Part shown: positions 17,207 to 25,515 of the stretch, in pieces | Layout: every line of letters begins with the position of its first letter | Numbering within the stretch: the stretch's first letter is position 1 | Assembly (NCBI GenBank): GCA_013298185.1 | Contig: JAAFJQ010000006.1 | Span: forward strand, 1-41,914 | Length of the DNA stretch: 41,914 nt | Direction of reading: 5' to 3' | Source of the DNA: Deinococcales bacterium | GTDB taxonomy: Bacteria > Deinococcota > Deinococci > Deinococcales > JAAFIG01 | Notes under the pieces: model-generated | Told to the model about the DNA's origin: nothing | Seen by the model: only the letters and a program-made list of their open reading frames with translations | Databases searched by the model: none | Made by a program: the position numbers and the translations under genes

Positions 17207-18022
17207 CTACAAGTTCTGTTTGAAAAACTCGAGGGTGACAGCATGGGCTTCTTGCTGATGATGAATCGTTTCAAACGTATGCAGCGCTCCGTCTATCAAA
17301 TGCAGTTTGGAATTGAGCGCATTGGCGTATTCTTGCCCAACTGTCCACGGCACAACAGGGTCGGCATTGCCATGCACCACCAAACTTGCGCCCTTGTGCT
17401 TTTTGCAATCCTCGAGTGGCGTAATTTGTAAAGCATCCTCGAAAAAAGCTGCCGAGACTGGATTCCCGCCAAAATCCATGACCTGACGATCTACGTTAAA
17501 ACCAATTCCTGGTGGGAAAGTCACACCAGCAAATTGCGCCGCGAAACTGCCCCTGATTTTTTCTAAGGTGTTCATTTCGTTCAGTAAGACTTTTGGCGCA
17601 GCTGGCGCCCACAAGCATGCTGCCTTGAAGGTTTCCACCCCTAGCGTTAAAGCACTCACCATACCGCCCATGCTCAAACCCAAAATTCCCATTCGGGAGC
17701 GGTCAATCACATCAGGGCGAGTCTCGAGCAAACGCAGCGCAGCTCGAGCATCCTCGAGTTCACGACTTGGAGTCATGTCCTCAAATACACCTTCGGAATT
17801 ACCACTGCCGCGAAAATCAAAGCGAAAAGCAGCGATGCCAGCCGCAGCCAGTTGCCGAGCTTGCAAAATAAACAAGCGGTGCGGCTCGAGGGCATTGCCT
17901 GTAAAGCCGTGTAGGAAAAGCACACAAGGGTGCGGCGCGTTGCCCGCCTGCGGCAGGTGCAGCATCCCATGAAGGCGTTGCCCTTGGACTTCAAACGAGA
18001 GCCAATGTTCGTTAAGCGGCAT
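17207..18022 (-). CDS. Alpha/beta hydrolase
   Basis: VLFLHGFTGNALEPHRLF, FRFDFRGSGNSEG, MGILGLSMGGMVSAL (GxSxG), VVHGNADPVVPW, ALHTFE. Confidence 0.93.
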   Translation of the reverse strand: MPLNEHWLSFEVQGQRLHGMLHLPQAGNAPHPCVLFLHGFTGNALEPHRLFILQARQLAAAGIAAFRFDFRGSGNSEGVFEDMTPSRELEDARAALRLLETRPDVIDRSRMGILGLSMGGMVSALTLGVETFKAACLWAPAAPKVLLNEMNTLEKIRGSFAAQFAGVTFPPGIGFNVDRQVMDFGGNPVSAAFFEDALQITPLEDCKKHKGASLVVHGNADPVVPWTVGQEYANALNSKLHLIDGALHTFETIHHQQEAHAVTLEFFKQNL

Positions 18023-18039
18023 AAGGGTATTCTAACGCC

Positions 18040-19101
18040 ATGAAACTTGTTTTTGACTGGAATGATTTCCCGCTTGCCTCGAGTCACCTGAGCGGTACAG
18101 GTGGACGCATCCGCACCGAACTCGAGGATTTTCAGGTTCTCGAGCAACCTGCTTATCTGCCAAGCGGCAATGGTGACCACACCTATATTCGACTCGAGAA
18201 ACGCGGGCATACCACCAAGTTCGTGGTGGACGAGTTGCATCGGCAATTGCGGATTCCTTTTAAGGATTTTGGTGTGGCTGGCTTAAAAGACCGTCATGCA
18301 ATCACAACCCAATGGATTTCAATTCCAAGCAGTTTCGAGTCTAAACTAACCCAGTTTGAACTGCCCGAGACACGCATTCTCGAGGTCACACGACACGGTA
18401 ATAAACTTGGCATGGGGCATCTCCGAGGCAACACCTTTCGTTTGCGGGTGCGCGGTGCAAATCCAACTGCAATTCAAGAAGCTACGGCAATTCTCGAGCA
18501 TTTACGCCAAACAGGCATTCCCAATTACTTTGGCAGCCAGCGCTTTGGCAACACAGGCGGCAATGCAGTGCGCGGTTTGGAATTGGTCTTGAATGGACGC
18601 ATGAAAGGACCTGAGAGCATCTCAATCAAACGTTTTTTAATCTCGAGTTTGCAGAGTTTATTGTTCAATCACAACTTGCGCTTGCGGCTCGAACGAGGGA
18701 TTTTTCAAAGTGTTCTGCTTGGCGATGTGGCAAAAAAACACGAGACAGGCGGAATTTTCACGGTCGAAGACCAAGTCACCGATTCAGCTCGAGCGATGGC
18801 GCTTGAAATCAGCAGCACCGCGCCGCTGTATGGGCGAAAAATCATGGCAGCCCACTCTGAAGCGCTACTTCTCGAGAACGAAGTTCTAGCCATGTTTGAT
18901 TTGAATTGGCAGCATTTTGCTGACCGCAAAGGCGCAAGACGAATCAGCCGCATCAAACTCGAGGAGAGTTCTATAGAAGCCACCGAAGATGGTTATTGGC
19001 TCGAGTTTAGTTTACCCAAAGGGAGTTTTGCCACGACAGTCTTGCGCGAAATCATGAAAAACAATGTGGATGCCCCTGAAGACGAAGAAACCGACGAATA
19101 A
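18040..19101 (+). CDS. truD: tRNA pseudouridine(13) synthase TruD
   Basis: RIRTELEDFQVLEQPAYLPSGNGDHTYIRLEKRGHTT, FGVAGLKDRHAITTQWISI, GHLRGNTFRLRVRG, GIPNYFGSQRFGNTGGNAVRG. Confidence 0.96.
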   Translation: MKLVFDWNDFPLASSHLSGTGGRIRTELEDFQVLEQPAYLPSGNGDHTYIRLEKRGHTTKFVVDELHRQLRIPFKDFGVAGLKDRHAITTQWISIPSSFESKLTQFELPETRILEVTRHGNKLGMGHLRGNTFRLRVRGANPTAIQEATAILEHLRQTGIPNYFGSQRFGNTGGNAVRGLELVLNGRMKGPESISIKRFLISSLQSLLFNHNLRLRLERGIFQSVLLGDVAKKHETGGIFTVEDQVTDSARAMALEISSTAPLYGRKIMAAHSEALLLENEVLAMFDLNWQHFADRKGARRISRIKLEESSIEATEDGYWLEFSLPKGSFATTVLREIMKNNVDAPEDEETDE

Positions 19102-19104
19102 AAT

Positions 19105-19557
19105 TTAGTCAAAAGTGGAATCCCAATCTAAAATCGGTTTCTTTAAGCGTTTTTCCTCGAGCTTAGCGCGTTTTTCGCTTTGTAACCGACTGACCAAATC
19201 ATGGGTGCGGGCTTTGGCTTGTTCTAAACTAGCCACTGCCTCGAGCTTCGGTTCTTCCTCGAGGAGCGCTCTGTACTGCGCCCAATTGCTGTTTTCTTCG
19301 GATTCTGGTTTGGATTTCAGGCTTGGGCGCAACCAACCAAAACGGCTTTCGGACGTATCAAATTCGCGCTCCTCGAGTTCGGATAGGGCAGCTTCTCGAA
19401 GTTCAGGATGATGCTCGAGAAACCCATGCAAGGCTTTGGCTTTCACCTCGAGAGCCACCAAAACCCCATCCTCGAGTCCTCCGCTGTCCAGAACCGCCTC
19501 GAGAAACGCATCTGGGGTGAGGCTGGTGCTTTTTTTAGTGCGTTTCATGAATGACAT
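19105..19557 (-). CDS. Hypothetical protein
   Basis: Acidic, charged ~150-aa ORF (MSFMKRTKKSTSLTPDAFLEAVLDSGGLEDG...), convergent with truD; CTCGAG-dense. Confidence 0.7.
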   Translation of the reverse strand: MSFMKRTKKSTSLTPDAFLEAVLDSGGLEDGVLVALEVKAKALHGFLEHHPELREAALSELEEREFDTSESRFGWLRPSLKSKPESEENSNWAQYRALLEEEPKLEAVASLEQAKARTHDLVSRLQSEKRAKLEEKRLKKPILDWDSTFD

Positions 19558-19565
19558 TATATGAA

Positions 19566-19594
19566 AAAACCCTCGAGTCAATACCGAGGGTTTT
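19566..19594 (-). terminator. Rho-independent terminator of the DEAD-box helicase gene
   Basis: AAAACCCTCG-agtcaatac-CGAGGGTTTT just downstream of the helicase stop, with a T-run on the minus strand; stem overlaps a CTCGAG. Confidence 0.8.
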
Positions 19595-19611
19595 AAGTGC
19601 TGCGTTAGAAT

Positions 19612-21525
19612 TTAGCGACGTTCAAATCGCTTACCGCGTGAAAAACCGCCTTCCCTTGGGGCTGGTGAGAATTCACGGCGGCTCGAGTTACCCGCGCCAC
19701 GGTCATCACGGCTGATTGGACTGGGGCGATCATCTCGAGCGCCACTCTGCACAGCTTGAGCGCGGGTTTGAGCATTGCCTTGGGGCAGGGCATTGCCTCG
19801 GTCATCACGGTACTTGTACGCACCACCGCCGCCGCTTCTCGAGCCACCGAAACCACCTGATTGCTGCGGACGGCTGTAATTGCCACTGCGTTCGTTGCTG
19901 TAGCCACCACCACTGCGTTCATTTGCATAGCGGTTGTTGAACCCGCCACGCCCGCCACGGTCATCGTAACGGCGTTCGGGGCGTTGTTGTGGTTCGGCGC
20001 GAAGTTCAGTTGCCACTTCGATGGTCAAGTCTTCAATCGGCGAGAGGGCAATCAGTTTTGCCACGAGATCGTTTGGCACATCCACGTAAATGCCATCTTG
20101 GAATGGCTGCATTTTGCCTAGGATTTTGCTTTGAATGTTTGCGCCTTTGGCAATCATCGCAACGGCGCGTGGGATGCTGAGGCGTTGTCCGCGCAACTCG
20201 AGGGTGGTTAAGCCCTCTTCTTCGGTCAGCAAGCTGACTTTCTTCGGCGCATGGGTCACACCAGCAATCACAGCTAAAGCTCGAGCCAGAGCTTCTGCAC
20301 CAAATTCCTCGAGCAGTCTATCGGCTTCGTGTTGAAATGGGGCAAGCACTTCAACTGGAATGCGGTTCAGCTCGTTGGCTGCATGACGTGCTGCGGCGGT
20401 GCGAACTTCGTTGGGGCTTGGCGCTTCAAGTGGGCTGAAACGATTGCCAATCACACGCTCGAGGTTGCGAAGATCGCGTTCCTCGCGTTGGGTGTAAAGG
20501 ACTATCGCTTTGCCACTGCGTCCAGCCCGTCCAGTGCGTCCAGAGCGATGAACATAGCTTTCGGTATCATGTGGGAAGTGGTGCTGCACCACGAGTTCAA
20601 TGTCTGGAATATCAATCCCTCGAGCCGCGACATCGGTAGCCACCAAAACTCGGCTGCGACCAGCGCGGAAACCATCCAAAACCCGTTCTCGTTGGCTTTG
20701 GGCAAGGTCGCCGTGAATCGCTTCGGCTTCAAAACCACGGTGAATCAACTCGAGAGCGAGTTCGTCGCAATCGCGCTTGGTGCGGGTGAAAATAATCGTG
20801 CGCTCGGGCGCAAGCACGGTCAGCATATCGGCTAGAACCCGTGTGCGTTGAGCTGGTTGAATTTTGATGCTGTGGTGAATCACGGTGCTGCTTTGGACTG
20901 ACGAAGCGTTTTCGACCAAGTCAATTTTCGCAGCATTTTGTTGGTGCTTGGCAGCCAAGCGTTCAACCCAACGAGGCATGGTGGCGCTAAACAACATCGT
21001 TTGGCGTTCGGGTGGGGCTGACTCGAGGATTTTTTCGACTTGTTCTTGGAAGCCCATCGAGAGCATTTCATCGGCTTCGTCCAGCACCACAAACTCGAGT
21101 TGCGACAAATCCAAATTGCCGCGATCCAAATGATCCTGGATGCGTCCGGGTGTACCAACAATCACATCCACACCAAAACGAATGGCGCGTTCTTGGCTGG
21201 CGTAGCTTGTACCACCGTAGAATTCTTGAACCTCGAGAACACCGAGTTGCTCAAATTCCTTGGCAGTTTGCTTGGCAAGCTCGCGGGTTGGAGCAAGAAT
21301 CAAAGCCCGTGGCAAACGCCCTTTTTGGCGGCTCGGCTCGAGGCGGGTGACAATTGGCAAAGCAAACGCCAGTGTTTTACCAGTTCCAGTCCGAGCGCGA
21401 CCTAGAATATCGCGTCCCTCGAGTGAAAAAGGCAGGGATTGCTCTTGAATTGGCGTGGGGACGGTGATGCCTCGGGCGGCTAGGGATGATACGACAGCAG
21501 GAGACAACGGATAATCCGTAAACAT
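19612..21525 (-). CDS. DEAD-box ATP-dependent RNA helicase with RGG-like Gly/Arg-rich C-terminus
   Basis: GRARTGTGKTLAFALP, PTRELAKQ, VVLDEADEMLSMGF, LFSATMP, VATDVAARGIDIP, YVHRSGRTGRAG. Confidence 0.97.
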   Translation of the reverse strand: MFTDYPLSPAVVSSLAARGITVPTPIQEQSLPFSLEGRDILGRARTGTGKTLAFALPIVTRLEPSRQKGRLPRALILAPTRELAKQTAKEFEQLGVLEVQEFYGGTSYASQERAIRFGVDVIVGTPGRIQDHLDRGNLDLSQLEFVVLDEADEMLSMGFQEQVEKILESAPPERQTMLFSATMPRWVERLAAKHQQNAAKIDLVENASSVQSSTVIHHSIKIQPAQRTRVLADMLTVLAPERTIIFTRTKRDCDELALELIHRGFEAEAIHGDLAQSQRERVLDGFRAGRSRVLVATDVAARGIDIPDIELVVQHHFPHDTESYVHRSGRTGRAGRSGKAIVLYTQREERDLRNLERVIGNRFSPLEAPSPNEVRTAAARHAANELNRIPVEVLAPFQHEADRLLEEFGAEALARALAVIAGVTHAPKKVSLLTEEEGLTTLELRGQRLSIPRAVAMIAKGANIQSKILGKMQPFQDGIYVDVPNDLVAKLIALSPIEDLTIEVATELRAEPQQRPERRYDDRGGRGGFNNRYANERSGGGYSNERSGNYSRPQQSGGFGGSRSGGGGAYKYRDDRGNALPQGNAQTRAQAVQSGARDDRPSPISRDDRGAGNSSRREFSPAPREGGFSRGKRFERR

Positions 21526-21711
21526 GGGTGGTTCCTTTCCGGGTCGCTACTTAGGACGTTTCTCGAGAGAACTTCTCTCTAACACCTTCGCCTATTTCGC
21601 GCTTAACCCAGAACCATCCCGTCTTTGCGCGACCCAACGCAATTTTATCTTTGCGTGTACAGCCATCCACCTGATGGCAACCGCAGCAGTGTAGGGCAAA
21701 ATAGATGAAAA

Positions 21712-21990
21712 TTATGAGTATAATTCTCGAGCCAGTTCTGTGTAAACCACTTTGCGATGACCAATCAAACGCACTTTCATGGTTTGAGCATCGGGCAATT
21801 CATAAAGAATTCGGAAATCACCGACCCGCAGCTTGTAGAAACCAGCCAAGTTTCCTTCCAACGCCTCTGGTACAGCATGACTCTCGAGGAAAAACCGTAA
21901 TTTATCCACTACACGCTGACGCATTTTCTCCTCGAGTTGGGCAAAATGAGCCTCTGCTAACGGCGAAAAAATCAGTTGCAATCTCACCAT
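21712..21990 (-). CDS. RelE/ParE-superfamily toxin-like protein
   Basis: LIFSPLAEAHFAQLEEKMRQRVVDKLRFFLES...LEGNLAGFYKLRVGDFRILYELPDAQTMKVRLIGHRKVVY. Confidence 0.87.
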   Translation of the reverse strand: MVRLQLIFSPLAEAHFAQLEEKMRQRVVDKLRFFLESHAVPEALEGNLAGFYKLRVGDFRILYELPDAQTMKVRLIGHRKVVYTELARELYS

Positions 21991-22199
21991 TTGAAACCGA
22001 GTTGAGCTGCCATTTCCTCGATGCTAACGCACTTGCTTCGGTCTACGGGTTGGGACAAAACAGCAATCACTTCATCACTTAACGTCAAACCAGCATCAGG
22101 ATCAAAGCCATCCATCATGTGATGCACTTCTTCTCGAATGACAGCACGCAATTCAGCTACGGTTAAGTCAGCCACTTTGGTATCAGCATGAATAGCCAT
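21984..22199 (-). CDS. Cognate antitoxin-like small protein
   Basis: 71 aa; overlaps and precedes the RelE/ParE-like gene (same strand); VADLTVAELRAVIREEVHHMMDGFDPDAGL. Confidence 0.8.
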   Translation of the reverse strand: MAIHADTKVADLTVAELRAVIREEVHHMMDGFDPDAGLTLSDEVIAVLSQPVDRSKCVSIEEMAAQLGFKW

Positions 22200-22235
22200 A
22201 GAAAAATTCTAGTTTAAAAAGATGAAAATTGCGAG

Positions 22236-23225
22236 CTACTTTTTCTCGTACCAACGCAGCACACTGGCAGCCCATGTCAAACCAGCTCCAAATGTGACCA
22301 ATAAAAGGTTATCACCGTGTTTGATGCGCCCATCGTCTATGGCTTCTCGCATGGCTAAGCCAATGCTGGCAGCACTGGTATTGCCGTACTTGTCCACATT
22401 GGCAACCACGCGGTCTTCGGGTAACTCGAGGTATTCACGAGCGGCATCTATGATTCGGTAATTGGCTTGATGCGGAATAAATTGTGCAATGTCGTTTAAC
22501 TCGAGACCTGCTTCTTCCACGGCTTGTTTAGTGGCAGTGTGCATCACTCGAACAGCGAACTTAAAGACTTCGCGTCCGTTCATTGAAATCATTTCCGAAA
22601 GCGGGTTGCCATCGGGCAGGGTTTTACCAATGCAGCGCATGTTCAGGTGCTTGCCACCAGCTCCGTCTGTGCCAAGCACAAAACTCTGAAAACCATAACC
22701 TTCTGGTACGGCTTCGACAATACCAGCACATGCACCATCGCCAAACAGCACCAACGTGGTTCGATCAGACCAATCAAGGATTTTGGTCAGGGATTCCGCG
22801 CCAATCGCAAGGACTTTTTTGCGAATCCCACTTTTGGTGTACGCGGCAGCCGCTGAAAGGGCATACAACCAGCCCGGGCAAGCCGCCAGCAAATCAAAAG
22901 CCCCAGCCTCGAGGTTAAAGTGGTTTTGCACCAACGCAGCGGTTTGAGGAAACAACGCATCTGGGGTGCTGGTGGCAACAATCACCATATCTACACCCTC
23001 GAGTACATCTTTTCCATAGCGGTCTATCAGGTTCTGCACTGCGCCAATGCAGAGGTGGCTGGTGAACTCGTCTGGCTTAGCAAAACGCCTTTCTTTGATG
23101 CCAGTACGCGACTGAATCCATTCATCCGATGTTTCTACGCCGCGCTGTGCGAGGTCGTCGTTGGTTACGATTTCTTTTGGCACATACATGCCAAGCGCGG
23201 TTAAGCCTACAAAACTCGAGTTCAT
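22236..23225 (-). CDS. fabH: Beta-ketoacyl-ACP synthase III
   Basis: GLTALGMYVPKEIVTNDDLAQRGVETSDEWIQSRTGIKERRFA, DLLAACPGWLYALSAA (active-site Cys), FIPHQANYRIIDAA, KYGNTSAASIGLAM. Confidence 0.96.
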   Translation of the reverse strand: MNSSFVGLTALGMYVPKEIVTNDDLAQRGVETSDEWIQSRTGIKERRFAKPDEFTSHLCIGAVQNLIDRYGKDVLEGVDMVIVATSTPDALFPQTAALVQNHFNLEAGAFDLLAACPGWLYALSAAAAYTKSGIRKKVLAIGAESLTKILDWSDRTTLVLFGDGACAGIVEAVPEGYGFQSFVLGTDGAGGKHLNMRCIGKTLPDGNPLSEMISMNGREVFKFAVRVMHTATKQAVEEAGLELNDIAQFIPHQANYRIIDAAREYLELPEDRVVANVDKYGNTSAASIGLAMREAIDDGRIKHGDNLLLVTFGAGLTWAASVLRWYEKK

Positions 23226-23435
23226 TTGCGTGCATCATAACCTTTGATGCAAAGGATTGCATCTGCAAGTCTCGAGCGCAAATGGCATTTCAACAATGAA
23301 AGTTCATTTGGATTCAACCAAGACTTTGGTGGCAGGCTCGAGTGGATTGCGTTTAGACTGGGTTTAAGTTTTATTTTGGGTTACGATAGGCGCATGTGCC
23401 TCGAGACTCGAGGTTACTTTTATCGGAGGTTATTC

Positions 23436-24359
23436 ATGCCCTTAGTGACTGGTGGAGCAATTTTATCGGCAGCCCGTGCAGGTAAGTACGGCGTTGGAGC
23501 TTTTAATACCAACAATTTAGAGTTTACTCAAGCGATTCTCGAGACAGCCGAGAAACTGCGTAGCCCCGTGATTTTGCAAATTTCCGAAGGGGCGCGTAAG
23601 TACGCTGGCACAGAGAATCTGGCACATTTGATTGCTGATATGGCAAGTCGTGTAACCGTACCAGTGGCGATTCATCAGGATCACGGCTCGAGCTTAGAAA
23701 TTTGTAAAAGTGCGATTGCGGCTGGTTTTACCAGTGTAATGATTGATGCTTCACATGACCCATTTGAAGAAAATGTGCGAATCACCAAAGAAGTGGTCGA
23801 GTACGCCCATGCCCATGGTGTGACGGTCGAAGCCGAACTGGGGCGCTTGGGTGGCATCGAAGAGCATGTCAATGTCTCGGCTGAAGATGCGTTTTTGACC
23901 GACCCCGAAGAAGCCGCGCGGTTTATTGAACTGACTGGTGTGGATTACTTGGCAATAGCGATTGGAACAAGTCACGGCGCGTATAAGGGCAAAGGCAGAC
24001 CATTTATAGACCATGCCCGAATCGAAAAAATCGCAGCGCTAACCCCAATCCCTTTGGTGATGCACGGTGCGAGCGGCGTTCCGCAGTGGCTGACTGATCG
24101 TTTTAAGGCTTCTGGTGGCGAAATTGGCGAAGCGGCTGGTATCCACGATGATGACCTCAAACGCAGTACCCAATATGGCATTGCCAAGGTGAACATTGAC
24201 ACCGATTTGCGCTTGGCATTCACTACAGCCGTGCGTGAAGTGTTGTTAAAAAACCCTGCCGAATTTGACCCACGTAAAATCCTCACGCCTGCCAAAGAGA
24301 TGATGAAGGAGATTTCAGCCCACCGAATGCAAGTCTTGGGCAGCGCAGGGCAAGCGTAA
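23436..24359 (+). CDS. fba: Class II fructose-bisphosphate aldolase
   Basis: Start with good RBS (atcggaggttattcatg): MPLVTGGAILSAARAGKYGVGAFNTNNLEF, HQDHGSS, SVMIDASHDPFEEN, AIAIGTSHGAYKG, GASGVP, GIAKVNIDTDLRLAFT. Confidence 0.95.
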   Translation: MPLVTGGAILSAARAGKYGVGAFNTNNLEFTQAILETAEKLRSPVILQISEGARKYAGTENLAHLIADMASRVTVPVAIHQDHGSSLEICKSAIAAGFTSVMIDASHDPFEENVRITKEVVEYAHAHGVTVEAELGRLGGIEEHVNVSAEDAFLTDPEEAARFIELTGVDYLAIAIGTSHGAYKGKGRPFIDHARIEKIAALTPIPLVMHGASGVPQWLTDRFKASGGEIGEAAGIHDDDLKRSTQYGIAKVNIDTDLRLAFTTAVREVLLKNPAEFDPRKILTPAKEMMKEISAHRMQVLGSAGQA

Positions 24360-24402
24360 GCGGTTCAAAGTCTGGACTCGAGTTTACTCATAGAAAATAA
24401 CG

Positions 24403-24468
24403 TCAGGAATGTAAAAAAATTGTCTTGACACTAACCTTAGGTAAGACCTCATGATTGCTCTCGGACAT
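24403..24468 (-). CDS. Candidate 21-aa small ORF
   Basis: GGGAGG Shine-Dalgarno 5-6 nt upstream of ATG; MSESNHEVLPKVSVKTIFLHS-stop in an otherwise intergenic gap. Confidence 0.4.
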   Translation of the reverse strand: MSESNHEVLPKVSVKTIFLHS

Positions 24469-24567
24469 TGAGACCTCCCGCTTAATGTCCGCTTTCTTTT
24501 GCGAGCCTTGCAATCGTTTACAGCTTCGACTCGAGAAAACGAATAGCTTGCATGTTAATCTAAGCCC

Positions 24568-25449
24568 ATGGAAACACTGATTGGAATTGACCTCGGCGGC
24601 ACAAAAATTGCAGCAGCAGCTGTTCAGGACGGCAAAATCATTGCCAAAGTGGTTGTTCCTACACCAAAGGACGGTGCTGAAAACGTTTTTGCAGCCATGA
24701 TTGAAGCTGCCAAAGAAGTCCTGAAAACTGCTCCCGCCAGTCGGGTAGGTGTGGGCGTACCAGGACCACTGGATTTCAAAAAAGGCGAAATTAAATTCGC
24801 TCCAAACATCAATGGCATTGTCAACGCACCTGTGGTGGCTAAACTCCAAGCTGGACTAGGGTTACATATTGAACTCGAGAATGATGCCAACGCCGCAGGG
24901 CTTGCCGAACATACGTATGGCGCGGGACAAGGCGCAAGCTCGAGTTACTTTATTACCATTTCGACTGGCATTGGTGGTGGCATCATCATCAACAATCGTG
25001 TCTGGCGAGGTGCAAATGGCATTGCTGGTGAAATTGGGCATGTGATTGCCCTGCCCGGCGGTGTGATTGCTGGCAGTGGCGTTTCAGGGGCGCTCGAAGC
25101 AGTCGCCAGCGGTACTGCCATGGCTCGAGATGCCAGTTACGCATATGCCCGACCGATTGACACCCGAGAGCTATTTCACTTAGCGCAAGAAGGTGATTTC
25201 CGAGCTGTGAAAATCGTGGATCAAGCCGCACGTTACATTGGTTGTGCCATTGCCGATTTACAAAAGAACCTCGACCCCGAAGTCTTCGTGCTTGGTGGTG
25301 GGGTATCTGATGTTGGTGAGTTCTTTTTAGGCAAAATCAGAGCCGTTGCCGAAGCCGAAGCCAAAGGTTTTGCTGTGCCAGTGATTCAAAAAGCAGTCTT
25401 GGGCAGTGATGCCGGAGTGATAGGAGCAGCGCTGGCGGCGAGAGAATAA
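24568..25449 (+). CDS. ROK-family sugar kinase (glucokinase-like)
   Basis: METLIGIDLGGTKIAAAAVQDG, VGVGVPGPLDFKKG, LENDANAAGLAEHTYG, ISTGIGGGIIINNRVWRGANGIAGEIGHV. The typical ROK CxCG motif seems absent. Confidence 0.93.
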   Translation: METLIGIDLGGTKIAAAAVQDGKIIAKVVVPTPKDGAENVFAAMIEAAKEVLKTAPASRVGVGVPGPLDFKKGEIKFAPNINGIVNAPVVAKLQAGLGLHIELENDANAAGLAEHTYGAGQGASSSYFITISTGIGGGIIINNRVWRGANGIAGEIGHVIALPGGVIAGSGVSGALEAVASGTAMARDASYAYARPIDTRELFHLAQEGDFRAVKIVDQAARYIGCAIADLQKNLDPEVFVLGGGVSDVGEFFLGKIRAVAEAEAKGFAVPVIQKAVLGSDAGVIGAALAARE

Positions 25450-25515
25450 GAGGAAAGAGGAAAGAGATAGCCTAGGTGACGCGAAGCGTCTGGGTCATTT
25501 GAGGAACAAGTCATG

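Noticed and set aside
21712-22199. RelE/ParE-like TA module as a novel system
   Set aside because: Toxin matches a well-known superfamily and the small upstream antitoxin is typical; reported as a feature only.
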